From Planctomycetaceae bacterium (GTDB lineage Bacteria > Planctomycetota > Planctomycetia > Pirellulales > Pirellulaceae): 50,407 bases of DNA. Made by a program: the position numbers and the translations under genes. The notes below the pieces were generated by a model. It saw only the letters and a program-made list of their open reading frames with translations, searched no databases and was not told the origin of the DNA. Below, piece after piece: positions 17,798 to 26,583 of the stretch. Location: positions 1-50,407 of the forward strand of contig SKKK01000453.1 of assembly GCA_007121535.1 (NCBI GenBank). Reading direction: 5' to 3'. How positions within the stretch are numbered: the first letter of the stretch is position 1; every line of letters begins with the position of its first letter.

Positions 17798-20482
17798 TCA
17801 GTTACCATTGCCTGCGGCCAGCAGCCGAGCCAACGATCGGGAAAGCCCTTCCAAGGCGTCGGCACTTGGCAGGGTGACGGTCAGCCGCTGTCGACCCTGT
17901 TCGTCCTGATCGACACATTCGCCCAGCCGAAGGCGCAGATCGCTCGCCAATCGGTCGGTCGCTTCGGTCGCCGGCTGGTCGGCCATCAGTTCGCCCAAGA
18001 ATTGGAACGCGGCCCCCAGCAACTCGCCACCCGCCGCAGCCACCCGATCCCGCCGCGCCAACAATTCCGCCTCGCGCTGCTTTTCGATTCGCTGCGATTC
18101 GTCGATTCCCGCTTCGGGTTTCGCACCGAGCAAAACCTCCAGACGACGCTTCAAGGCATCCATGCCGGCCGTCAATTCGACTTCGTCAATGTCCGAATCC
18201 TGATTCAACGCGGCCATGGCCAACTCGTGTTTTCCGCTCAGCGTGTTCAACAGCCGCTCTTCGATCGTGTCTTCGGTGATCAGCACGTAGACTTGCACCG
18301 AACGCTTTTGACCCATGCGATGCGCTCGCGAGATCCGTTGCTCCAGCACGGCCGGGTTCCACGGCAGATCGACGTTGATCACCGTGTTGGCGGCCTGCAG
18401 GTTCAAGCCGGTCGAGCCCGCATTGGTGGTCAAAAAGACCTGACAACGCGAATCCTGCTGGAACTGATTCACCAACAACTGCCGCTTCCGCTGAGGCACC
18501 TTGCCATCCAAACGCACGTACGGCACGCGGCGTTGGTCCAGCATCGGCTGAATCAGATCCAGCATGGTGGTCCATTCGGAAAAGAGCACGACCTTGCGGT
18601 TCTCTTCCGCGAACAACGAATCAAACAATTCCGCGATCCGATCCAGCTTGCTGGAATACCCCGGCTCTTGCTTGTCGGCCAGAAACGTCGAGTTGGCGCA
18701 CAGACGGCACATCAACAGATACTTCTGCAACCGCAGCAAATCCATCTCGGTCAGAAACTTCTTGTTGATGATCGCCGACAAATTCTGCATATACGCCCCG
18801 TGCATTCCCAATTGTTCGTCGGTCGGCGCGATACGGACGATTTCAGTCGTGCGCGAGGGTAGCTGTTGCATCACCGATTGACGGGTTCGGCGCAACAGGA
18901 TCGGCTGCAGATTCTCCCGCAGAACGTCCAGATTCTTGTATCCCACAACCTTGCCGTGATCGTCCACCACGCGATGCCGATGAAAGAATCGGAAAGCGGG
19001 GGCCAAGCGCCGATCGTCGATAAACTGGACGACGGAGTACAATTCATCCAACCGGTTCTCCAGGGGCGTGCCCGACAGGACCAGGGCGAACGGAGATTTC
19101 AGGCTCTTGATCACCGCACTGGTCTTGGCTTCCCAGTTCTTGATCCGTTGGCCCTCGTCCAGGATGATCAAATCCCACTTGATCCGCTCGATCGTGGTCA
19201 CGTCCCGCAGCACTTGTTCGTAATTGCAGATCGTGAAAAAGCACGAATTGTCGTACTGGTCCGCACGTTGCGCCGCAGTGCCGACAACCATCTGACAATC
19301 CCGATCGCTGAACCGATGGATTTCGTTCCGCCACTGACTCTTCAGCGACGTGGGACAGATGACCAGCACGCGTTGGATGTCGGCGTGTTCCGCCAGCAGT
19401 TCGGCAACGCCCAAGCCCTGAATGGTCTTTCCCAACCCCATGTCATCTGCCAGGATCGCACGGCCCGCGCCGACGGCAAAGGCGATGCCGTCCATTTGAT
19501 AAGGCAGTAGTTCGGCCTTCAGCAGCGTTGTCCGCAGCGGATGGTTCGCAGGGTCGCGGCGGATCTCGGCCACTTGATCCGCAATCCGCTGCTGGAACAA
19601 CGACTGCTGAATATACTCTTCGGCGTCCGGTGTGATGATCACCGTCTGATCGTGCCGCTGCAACTGGCGGATGCGTTTCATCAAATCGGCCAGATCGGTG
19701 ATCGGGTGCTTCACCAGCGGTGCGACGATCCGAGTCACTTCCGGCGAAAGTTCGGTCGGGCATTCCAGCTCTAAACAGACCTGCTCGCCGTACCGCAAGT
19801 GCAACAAGAGCTGGTCGACCTGGTAGGGCGTGCGGCGTTGTCGAGCCGGAAATCGGCGTTTGACTTTCTCCAGGGCGTGCAGGATGTGCTTGCAGGTGCC
19901 CAACGTATTGCAGCGAAAGTCAGGGCAACTGCACATCGATTCGCCTCGTTCTTCGCCGCGCAACGTCAAGCGATACGACTTTCCCGATTCTTCGCTGGTC
20001 ACCGTGTACTCGGTCCACGGGCGGCTGGGATCGGCCGAACGCAACGTCATGCGTTCCTTGCGAGCCCGCTCTTTGCGTTCGCGCAGCGCGCGTCGAATCA
20101 ACTGCTCTTCGGTCAAACACTCCAGAGGCAGTTCCTCCTCGGGAGGTTCGGCCAGCCCCAGCTCCATCTTATGCTCGAGGATCACCGAAAACGCCGCACC
20201 GACCTCTTCACACGGCATGTTGCCGCGGTCGCACTCCCACCGCAGTCGTTGCCGGGCGCCGTCTTCCAGCCAGATCGAGACCACCGCCGGGTGGGGCTCA
20301 CCGAACCGCAACTCGAATCGGTGACGATTCAATCGCACCTGCCGAGCCAAATCGATTTCGAACTTGGACCCTGCCATGATCAACCACTTGCCATCCTCGC
20401 CGATCAGTCGACAAGCTTGATCGAAGGTCAAGCGAGATAATTTGTCATGCAGTGTCAGTTGGTTGCGTTTTCTTGTGACCAT
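17798..20482 (-). CDS. SWIM zinc-finger SNF2-family helicase
   Basis: This is an 894-residue DNA-dependent ATPase. The ATG at 20482 (MVTRKRNQLTLHDK) has GGGAGG four bases upstream; the frame is open further upstream but without family-like sequence. A SWIM zinc finger, CSCPDFRCNTLGTCKHIL, lies at about 184-201. The helicase core has LADDMGLGKT (344-353), ILDEGQRIKN, LSGTPLENRLDELYSVVQF, LFSEWTTMLDL, TNAGSTGLNLQAANTVINV and ISRAHRMGQ, the last being motif VI. SWIM-SNF2 proteins are widespread in bacteria but little studied. They probably remodel DNA-protein or DNA-RNA complexes in transcription or repair. Confidence 0.93.
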   Translation of the reverse strand: MVTRKRNQLTLHDKLSRLTFDQACRLIGEDGKWLIMAGSKFEIDLARQVRLNRHRFELRFGEPHPAVVSIWLEDGARQRLRWECDRGNMPCEEVGAAFSVILEHKMELGLAEPPEEELPLECLTEEQLIRRALRERKERARKERMTLRSADPSRPWTEYTVTSEESGKSYRLTLRGEERGESMCSCPDFRCNTLGTCKHILHALEKVKRRFPARQRRTPYQVDQLLLHLRYGEQVCLELECPTELSPEVTRIVAPLVKHPITDLADLMKRIRQLQRHDQTVIITPDAEEYIQQSLFQQRIADQVAEIRRDPANHPLRTTLLKAELLPYQMDGIAFAVGAGRAILADDMGLGKTIQGLGVAELLAEHADIQRVLVICPTSLKSQWRNEIHRFSDRDCQMVVGTAAQRADQYDNSCFFTICNYEQVLRDVTTIERIKWDLIILDEGQRIKNWEAKTSAVIKSLKSPFALVLSGTPLENRLDELYSVVQFIDDRRLAPAFRFFHRHRVVDDHGKVVGYKNLDVLRENLQPILLRRTRQSVMQQLPSRTTEIVRIAPTDEQLGMHGAYMQNLSAIINKKFLTEMDLLRLQKYLLMCRLCANSTFLADKQEPGYSSKLDRIAELFDSLFAEENRKVVLFSEWTTMLDLIQPMLDQRRVPYVRLDGKVPQRKRQLLVNQFQQDSRCQVFLTTNAGSTGLNLQAANTVINVDLPWNPAVLEQRISRAHRMGQKRSVQVYVLITEDTIEERLLNTLSGKHELAMAALNQDSDIDEVELTAGMDALKRRLEVLLGAKPEAGIDESQRIEKQREAELLARRDRVAAAGGELLGAAFQFLGELMADQPATEATDRLASDLRLRLGECVDQDEQGRQRLTVTLPSADALEGLSRSLARLLAAGNGN

Positions 20483-20670
20483 GCTGCCTCCCTGCGAACC
20501 AGGGCCATCCGAATCGGAGCTTCGAATTTCAACAAAACCAGTTCCTAAGTGTACGCAGTTTTCGCTGGGCGCCAATGGCCCGTAACGAACGAAGTACACG
20601 TTGGTAAAAAAGACAGCTTCGCGCCCCTCTCGTAAGGATCGGTAAAGAAACAACGGTCGTGTTTTCGGGT

Positions 20671-20911
20671 GAGCGGCAAGGCGCTAGCCTCCGTTCTTGC
20701 CGTCGTCTTGGAAACGGTGGCTAGCGCCATTCCGCTCAGTTAATCGTCGCCGATCCTAAGGAGCCGGTGGCTAGCGCCATTCCGCTCAGTTAATCCTCGC
20801 CGATCCTAAGGAACCGGTGGCTAGCGCCATTCCGCTCAGTTAATCGTCGCCGATCCTAAGGAGCCGGTGGCTAGCGCCATTCCGCTCAGTTATTTCTTCG
20901 CCGATCCTAAG
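20671..20911. repeat. 50-bp tandem array built on the REP core
   Basis: Four direct copies with a period of exactly 50 bp start GGTGGCTAGCGCCATTCCGC at 20716, 20766, 20816 and 20866. The last one is altered at its end (TTATTTCTTCG). A single inverted arm, GAGCGGCAAGGCGCTAGCC, stands at 20671-20689. The core is the same as in the REP palindromes elsewhere in the window. The array fills the gap between the divergent helicase and oxidoreductase genes; nothing else is seen in 20483-21018. Confidence 0.85.
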
Positions 20912-21018
20912 CGGGTCCCATGTTCCCGCCGACCGACGATTCTGCCATCATGGATGCCGATAAGCAAGCGGACGTATTCCAGAGTTCGAGTTTTCGACAG
21001 TTACGGGAGACATGAGCG

Positions 21019-22023
21019 ATGACCGTCAAGTATGGAGTGATCGGATTGGGTTGGTTCGGCGAAAAGCACTGCGAGGCCCTGGCCGGGCTTCCGGGCGTCC
21101 AACTGCATTCGTTGTGTACCCGGACGCCCGCACGGCTGGCAGAGATGGCCGATCGATTCCAACCCGGCCGCACGTTTACCGACTATCGCGAAATGCTGGA
21201 AGATCCCGAGTTGCAGGCAGTCAGTGTCGTGACGATGTGGGACCAGCACACCGAGCCGACGGTGGACGCACTGGCCGCCGGCAAACACGTGTTCCTGGAA
21301 AAACCGATGGCGTCGACCGTGGCGGATTGCCAACGCATCCTTGCAGCGTCCGAAGCATCCGAAGCCTTTCTGATGGTCGGGCACATCTGCCGGTTCAATC
21401 CCCGGTACGCGGCCGCTCGAGCCGAAATCCAGGCGGGACGTATCGGAAAGATCCTCTCGATGTACGCTCGCCGCAATATCCCGGCGCCGGTCAGCGACCA
21501 GATCCTGAATAAGATCGGACCGATCATCGGCGATGGCGTCCACGATACGGACCTGATGCTGTGGTTCAGCGGTGACAAGATCGTGTCGGCTTACGCGCAG
21601 ACGACGCGGATGCGCGATCGAAAATATCCGGATCTTGGATGGACCATGTATCGTTTCGCCAGCGGGGCAACCGGTGTCCTGGAAGATGCCTGGTGCCTGC
21701 CGGACAAGACCCCGTTCCAAATCGATGAACGGATGGAGATCATTGGCACCGAAGGCTCGATCCACATCCACGAAACGCATCCGAATTTCTCGATCTGCGA
21801 CGCCCGGGGATGGCATTCGCCGGACACGACGTACTGGCCGCTGCTGTACGGCAAACGGGTTGGCGCCCTGCGTGATGAACTGGCCTATTTCATCGGCTGC
21901 GTCCGCACGGGACGCTCGCCCGATCTGATCCACCCGCAGGAATCGCTGGAAGCCGTCCGCGCATGCCTGGCCGCCGAACAATCCGCAGCCACCGGCCAGA
22001 TCGTAACGCTCAGCGACGATTAG
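21019..22023 (+). CDS. Gfo/Idh/MocA family oxidoreductase
   Basis: This is a 334-residue NAD(P)-dependent sugar or inositol dehydrogenase-like protein without a signal peptide. The ATG at 21019 has GGGAG ten bases upstream. YGVIGLGWFGEKHCEAL is the Rossmann dinucleotide loop, VFLEKPMAS the conserved EKP motif, and GDGVHDTDLMLWF the catalytic His region with the HD pair. It oxidises or isomerises a sugar ring. The substrate is unknown, but many planctomycetal paralogues work with DUF1080 and sulfatase neighbours. A second, more diverged member lies at 25570. Confidence 0.9.
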   Translation: MTVKYGVIGLGWFGEKHCEALAGLPGVQLHSLCTRTPARLAEMADRFQPGRTFTDYREMLEDPELQAVSVVTMWDQHTEPTVDALAAGKHVFLEKPMASTVADCQRILAASEASEAFLMVGHICRFNPRYAAARAEIQAGRIGKILSMYARRNIPAPVSDQILNKIGPIIGDGVHDTDLMLWFSGDKIVSAYAQTTRMRDRKYPDLGWTMYRFASGATGVLEDAWCLPDKTPFQIDERMEIIGTEGSIHIHETHPNFSICDARGWHSPDTTYWPLLYGKRVGALRDELAYFIGCVRTGRSPDLIHPQESLEAVRACLAAEQSAATGQIVTLSDD

Positions 22024-22028
22024 GTTTG

Positions 22029-22183
22029 GCAGAAAAATGGAGAAGATGGATTGGGATTAGCAGAAAAATTGGTGGCAGAAAGATGAAGAAGATGGATTGG
22101 GATTAGCAGAAAAATTGGTGGCAGAAAGATGAAGAAGAGAAGATGTTTTGGGTTTGTCTGCCACCAGTTTTTCTGCCCCATTT
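22029..22183. repeat. upstream GCAGAAA-core repeat block of the GxxExxY gene
   Basis: Direct copies of GCAGAAA(A/G)AT start at 22029, 22060, 22075, 22106 and 22121, arranged as a 46-bp tandem unit (GCAGAAAAATTGGTGGCAGA, then AAGATGAAGAAGATGGATTG, then GGATTA). Two inverted copies follow (TCTGCCACC from 22157, then TTTTTCTGCC). The inverted copies can fold back on the direct ones just before the start codon at 22200. The same motif reappears behind the gene and at 43511. Confidence 0.85.
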
Positions 22184-22199
22184 CTTGAGGGTAATACAG

Positions 22200-22997
22200 A
22201 TGCCCATCGTTGTGCATGCCGAAATCCGCAGGCCGTCGCAGGACGAATTCGCGGCGATTTCGTACGATGTCATGCATCATCTGTTTGCGATCCACAACGA
22301 ATTTGGTCGGTTTCTACGTGAAGAGATCTACAAACGAGAATTGGCGGCGCGGCGGTCCGGTCTGCAACTGGAAGTTCCGATCGAGGTGTCTTTTGGCAGT
22401 TTCACAAAACGCTACGAAATGGACGTGCTGGCCGACCATGCGGCGGTGTTCGAATTGAAAGCCGTCGAAGCACTCGCGCCGATACACGAAGCACAGTTGC
22501 TCAATTATCTGCTGTTGGCGGAATTGCCCCATGGGAAACTGGTGAACATGCGGCCCGATGTCGTCGAACATCGGTTTGTGAACACCAGCTTGCGACTGGC
22601 CGACCGACGGCAGTTTACGGTGATCGACGACGAAGTGGATGCCATCCCAGAATTGCGTCGTATCAAGGATTTATTCCTGGAACTGATAGGTGATTGGGGC
22701 ACCGGTTTGGAATTGTCGCTGTACACCGAGGCCATGACGGAACTACTGGGAGGTGAAGAACGAGTGATCCAGGAGATCGAAATCCTGTCGGGCAGCCGCG
22801 TCACCGGCACACAAAAGGTCCATTGGGCATTGTCAGATACGCCGTTCAAGATCACTTCGTCCGACGAACAAGGCCGCCACAGATTCGCCGAACACGCACG
22901 AAGATTCCTTCAGCATACCCGTTTATCTCGTCTGCTATGGATCAACGTCACGCTGCACGAAATCCTGTTCCGGACCATTTACAAGCAGAAAAACTGA
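22200..22997 (+). CDS. GxxExxY protein, PD-(D/E)XK nuclease fold
   Basis: This is a 265-residue protein; the ATG at 22200 follows GAGG. NEFGRFLREEIYKREL is the variant GxxxxxExxY motif. KRYEMDVLADHAAVFELKAV provides the D ... ExK catalytic pattern of the PDDEXK_3 superfamily, followed by HEAQLLNYLLLAELPHGKLV. About 120 residues beyond the core (from RLADRRQFTV on) make this the long form of the family. It has no signal peptide. Family function is unknown; nuclease activity is inferred from the fold. The gene is enclosed by direct and inverted arrays of one repeat, and its last codons and stop (GCAGAAAAACTGA) are themselves a repeat copy. No partner gene is adjacent. Confidence 0.85.
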   Translation: MPIVVHAEIRRPSQDEFAAISYDVMHHLFAIHNEFGRFLREEIYKRELAARRSGLQLEVPIEVSFGSFTKRYEMDVLADHAAVFELKAVEALAPIHEAQLLNYLLLAELPHGKLVNMRPDVVEHRFVNTSLRLADRRQFTVIDDEVDAIPELRRIKDLFLELIGDWGTGLELSLYTEAMTELLGGEERVIQEIEILSGSRVTGTQKVHWALSDTPFKITSSDEQGRHRFAEHARRFLQHTRLSRLLWINVTLHEILFRTIYKQKN

Positions 22998-23135
22998 TGG
23001 CAGAAAAATAAACTGAAATTCGTTTAGATTTGGCAGAAACATTGGTGGCAGAAAAATAACAAAAAGAAGACCTTCTGAATCTTTCTGCCATCAATCTTTC
23101 TGCTACCAATTTTTCTGCTATCAATCTTCCTGCCA
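22985..23135. repeat. downstream GCAGAAA-core repeat block
   Basis: Direct copies start at 22985 (inside the GxxExxY gene end), 23000, 23032 and 23048. From about 23083 they are followed by inverted copies (TTTCTGCCATCAATC, TTTCTGCTACCAATT, TTTCTGCTATCAATC, CCTGCCATCC). Direct and inverted halves pair, so the block can form a long, imperfect hairpin just beyond the gene and before the convergent uvrD-like stop codon at 23157. Confidence 0.85.
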
Positions 23136-23156
23136 TCCTCCCCAACGATTTTCCGA

Positions 23157-25148
23157 TCACTTTTTGAAGGAACGGCGACGGTTGGCAGACGATTGTCGGA
23201 TGGCCTGCTGGCGGCGGGCGATTTGGGCCGGGTTTTCGGCTTGTCCCGTCAACTCGTACAAGAAACGGCTCGGGATCGTGTCTCGCGGTTTGCCCCACTT
23301 CATCCGAGTTCGGGGGAAGGACAAGCTCAGGCAGTCCTGAGCCCGCGTCACGCCGACGTAACACAAACGACGCTCCTCGTCCACGCCGCTTTCATTGTCA
23401 GCCAGGCTGCGGTGATGCGGCAGGATGCCTTCCTCCATGCCCACCATGTAGACGTGCGGGAATTCCAGGCCCTTGGCGCTGTGCAAGGTCATCAGGACGA
23501 CCGCGTTGCGACGTAACTGCTTTTCTTTTTCGTCATCGAAGGCGCGGTCGCCCAAGGCCACCTCGTCCAAGAAATCCAACATCTTCGGTTTGGCAGCTTG
23601 CTGCTCGTACGCGCCCAGAGCGTTGATGACCTCCTGCACCGATGCCCAACGCGATTGCTGCTCGTCGGGGTTGGAATACAGCCGATTCAACTCAGCTTCG
23701 TAGCCGACGCGATCGATCAACTGCCTGGCCACGTCCACCAACGTCGATCTGCTGTCAAGCTGCTCGCGATGACGTTCGATCATTCGCGCGAAATCGCTGG
23801 CCGCCGGTCGGCTGTTGGCCGGCAGACACGTCGGATGCTGGACGATCTGCCATAGGCTTTGTCCTGATTGGACGGCCGCCTTCATCATCGCCTCGACCGA
23901 TTTCGAACCGATCCCACGCGGCGGCGTGTTGACGATCCGCAGCAGCGAAACTTCGTCCTGCGGCACGACCAACACGCGGAGATACGCCAGGACGTCACGC
24001 ACCTCTTTGCGATCGAAGAACGACATGCCGCCCACCAGGACGTACGGTAGTTTCACCCGCCGCAGTTCGGTCTCGAATGCTCGCGTCTGCTCGTTCGTAC
24101 GAAACAGCACAGCGAACTGACTGGGTTGGAACTGGCCGCCCTCCACGTGCCGGCGGATTTCGTCGACAACGGTCCGAGCTTCGGCGTTTTCATCCGGAAA
24201 TTGCAGCACGCGGGGACGTTGGCCGCCGTGCCGCGCGGCCTGCAACACCTTGTCGTGCCGCACCTTGTTGAAGCGGATCAACCGATTGGCCACTTCCAGG
24301 ATCGCCGCCGTCGACCGGTAATTATGTTCCAGGCGAACCACGGTCGCCTCGGGCCAGTCGTCGCGAAATCGCAGGATGTGCTCGACCTCCGCCCCTCGCC
24401 AGCCGTAGATCGATTGGTCGTCGTCGCCCACCACGCACAGATTCCGGTGCCCGGATGCCAAAGCCTTGACGATGCGATATTGGCTGCCGTTGGTATCCTG
24501 GTACTCGTCGATCAACAGATGATCGAAGCGTGACGCCTCGTCCTGCAAGGCGTCCGGGTGATCTCGAAACAACTGCTCGGTACACAACAGCAGATCGTCA
24601 AAGTCCACCGCACCCGCATTCTTTAACGTCTGCTGGTACCGCCGATAGGCCATCGACGCCAGGTGCTCCCTGTCGGTGCGAGCCAGCCGCGTCGAATCGG
24701 CGGGCAACACGCTGCGCGACTTCCACGATCCGATCAGGCTTAGCAGCTCGGCGGGCCGCAACGTCTCGTTCGGCACGCGGATCTCCCGCAGCACTTGGCG
24801 AGCCAGACTCTCCTGGTCCCCCCGATCATAGATCGCGAACTGATCCGGATAGCCCAGAACACGGATGTGGCGTCGCAGGATCTTCACGCAATGCGAATGG
24901 AACGTCGACGTCGCCGGCCGTTCCTTCAACCGCTTCCCCAACAGATGCCCGATCCGCTCCTGCATCTCGGCCGCCGCCTTGTTCGTGAACGTCACGGCCA
25001 GAATACGGGTCGGTCGGATACCGTGGCGGATCAAGTTGGCGATGCGGAACGTGACTACTCGCGTCTTACCCGTACCCGCCCCAGCCAGCACCAAAAGGGG
25101 GCCTGAAAGGGTATTGACAGCCTGTTTTTGAGGTGGATTCAGTTCCAT
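23157..25148 (-). CDS. UvrD/Rep/PcrA superfamily 1 DNA helicase
   Basis: This is a 663-residue 3'-5' helicase. The ATG at 25148 (MELNPPQKQAV) is the family start, with TAAGGT seven bases upstream. Motif Ia Walker A is AGAGTGKTR at 22-30. Motif II is LIDEYQDTNGSQY, followed by GDDDQSIYGWRGAEVE, LEHNYRST, TLHSAKGLEFPHV and RRLCYVGVTRAQ (motif VI). It is somewhat shorter than typical PcrA because the C-terminus ends soon after motif VI, with a basic tail (SSANRRRSFKK). It acts in mismatch or nucleotide-excision repair or as a Rep-like accessory helicase; the subgroup cannot be decided by eye. The gene is divergent from the second oxidoreductase. Confidence 0.93.
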   Translation of the reverse strand: MELNPPQKQAVNTLSGPLLVLAGAGTGKTRVVTFRIANLIRHGIRPTRILAVTFTNKAAAEMQERIGHLLGKRLKERPATSTFHSHCVKILRRHIRVLGYPDQFAIYDRGDQESLARQVLREIRVPNETLRPAELLSLIGSWKSRSVLPADSTRLARTDREHLASMAYRRYQQTLKNAGAVDFDDLLLCTEQLFRDHPDALQDEASRFDHLLIDEYQDTNGSQYRIVKALASGHRNLCVVGDDDQSIYGWRGAEVEHILRFRDDWPEATVVRLEHNYRSTAAILEVANRLIRFNKVRHDKVLQAARHGGQRPRVLQFPDENAEARTVVDEIRRHVEGGQFQPSQFAVLFRTNEQTRAFETELRRVKLPYVLVGGMSFFDRKEVRDVLAYLRVLVVPQDEVSLLRIVNTPPRGIGSKSVEAMMKAAVQSGQSLWQIVQHPTCLPANSRPAASDFARMIERHREQLDSRSTLVDVARQLIDRVGYEAELNRLYSNPDEQQSRWASVQEVINALGAYEQQAAKPKMLDFLDEVALGDRAFDDEKEKQLRRNAVVLMTLHSAKGLEFPHVYMVGMEEGILPHHRSLADNESGVDEERRLCYVGVTRAQDCLSLSFPRTRMKWGKPRDTIPSRFLYELTGQAENPAQIARRQQAIRQSSANRRRSFKK

Positions 25149-25207
25149 AATGACCTTACGGCAACGCCAGCGGAAGCTTCGCGACGAGTACCGACGCAAA
25201 AAAACAC

Positions 25208-25278
25208 GGCGTCTTGCTGGTCCTTAGAAGATGGTACAGACCGTACCAGTACCATTCCTTCCCAGGCAGCAAGACGCC
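25208..25278. repeat. inverted repeat in the divergent promoter region
   Basis: GGCGTCTTGCTG at 25208-25219 and CAGCAAGACGCC at 25267-25278 are exact inverted copies. The inside holds a smaller palindrome, GGTACAGACCGTACC. The structure lies between the uvrD-like gene (minus) and the oxidoreductase at 25570 (plus). It could be a regulatory hairpin or a small mobile palindrome. Nothing else is recognised in 25149-25569. Confidence 0.65.
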
Positions 25279-25569
25279 ACGAAACCTGTTCGAGTTGCCA
25301 AACGATTTTTGCAGAAAGTTCGCGCAACGGATTGTAACATGTCATTCCTGTTACGACAGGATGCCGGAGCACCCACGGTTGCAACGCCGCATCCAACGCC
25401 GGATAGCCCGTTTCCGTTAGGCACAGGCTGTATTCCAAGGAAGATCGGATGGCCCGCTTGGTGCCCGACTTGCGAGACGGTATTATAGAAGAAACTTGGT
25501 GGTTTGGCACACATGCGTCTTTCGTATCGGAACTCGGGTGCGAAAGTCGGCTGGAAAAGGAGACACATC

Positions 25570-26562
25570 GTGACGCATCGCATACTGGTCGTCGGTTGCG
25601 GCAGCCACGGGCAGCGGCATCTGCGCTGTTTTCTTCGCACGGGACGCGTGGAAGCCGCGACCTGCGACCAAGATCCACGGCTGGTGGAACGCGTTAGCGC
25701 GAAGCACGACGTCGTGGGCTTCAACGATTGGCAGACCGCCCTGCTGGTCCACGGTCCCGAAGCGGTGGTCATCGCGACATCGGCAGCTCAGCACGTGCCG
25801 ATCGCGGCGTTCGTCTTGCGGCACGGAGCGGCGGTGCTGATCGAAAAGCCATTGAGCACCACATTGGATGATCTGCCTGCCATGTATCAAGCGATGGCCG
25901 GCAGCGGTGCGGCGGCGGCGGTGGCTTACGTGGACCGCTTTCTGCCCGGTTTGGCAGAGATGCGGGGGTTCCTGCAATCCGGCGTCTTCGGCGCACCGCT
26001 GCAGGTTTCCGCCTCGGCGGGCCAGCATCTGCCCACGATGCGCCCCGATTATCGGGAAACACGTGATGCGTATCACGAGAGCGGTGGAGGCGCGATTCAC
26101 AGCGAACTGACCGATCTGGTCGATGCCGTCCAATGGCTGGTCGGACCCGCGACGCGGCTGTACTGCGAGGCAGCTTGCCAATCGCTGACGGGCGTCGAAG
26201 TCGAGGATTCGGTCTGTGTGACCGCTCGCCACGGCGATCTGCTGGCCGCCTACTCGCTGAATCAGTTCCAGGCCCCGGACGAACTGACCATCCAAGTTCA
26301 TTGCCAACAAGGCAGCTTGCGCTTCGAAAGCCACCGCCAGCGGTGGAGCACGTTTCCGATGGGTGCGGATGCCTGGGAACATCACGCGGCGCCCGTCGAT
26401 CAGGACGACGACCCGTCCGTCGCTCTGGCTCATGCTTTTCTGGACTGCCTGGAAAAGAAAGTCACGCCAATCTGTACGGTGGCCGAGGCCGAACGTGCCT
26501 TGCGATTCAACCTGGCCGCCCATCGATCGGCTCGCGAGTCGATCATGGTCTCGATCGATTGA
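25570..26562 (+). CDS. Gfo/Idh/MocA family oxidoreductase (second)
   Basis: This is a 330-residue cytoplasmic protein. The start is GTG at 25570 (VTHRILVVGCGSHGQRHL), because AAGGAGA lies seven bases upstream and the Rossmann loop begins right there. VLIEKPLSTT is the EKP motif, and SGGGAIHSELTDLVDAVQW is the catalytic-loop equivalent, with H-S-E-L-T-D in place of the usual HxxD. It is followed after 21 bases by the sulfatase and the two probably form an operon, as is common for planctomycetal sulfated-glycan genes. It is only distantly similar to the protein at 21019. Confidence 0.88.
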   Translation: MTHRILVVGCGSHGQRHLRCFLRTGRVEAATCDQDPRLVERVSAKHDVVGFNDWQTALLVHGPEAVVIATSAAQHVPIAAFVLRHGAAVLIEKPLSTTLDDLPAMYQAMAGSGAAAAVAYVDRFLPGLAEMRGFLQSGVFGAPLQVSASAGQHLPTMRPDYRETRDAYHESGGGAIHSELTDLVDAVQWLVGPATRLYCEAACQSLTGVEVEDSVCVTARHGDLLAAYSLNQFQAPDELTIQVHCQQGSLRFESHRQRWSTFPMGADAWEHHAAPVDQDDDPSVALAHAFLDCLEKKVTPICTVAEAERALRFNLAAHRSARESIMVSID

Positions 26563-26583
26563 CCCTGAAGGAGCCGTTCTGTC

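Noticed and set aside
18002-19510. Plus-strand frames opposite the SNF2 helicase
   Set aside because: They mirror the helicase motifs and have no family likeness.
20716-20911. CRISPR array
   Set aside because: Copies are contiguous with a 50-bp period and no variable spacers, and there are no cas genes. It is a simple tandem repeat with a REP core.
22029-22138. CRISPR-like array before the GxxExxY gene
   Set aside because: The sequence between the GCAGAAA copies is itself repeated, so there are no unique spacers. The copies are also too short and occur in both orientations.
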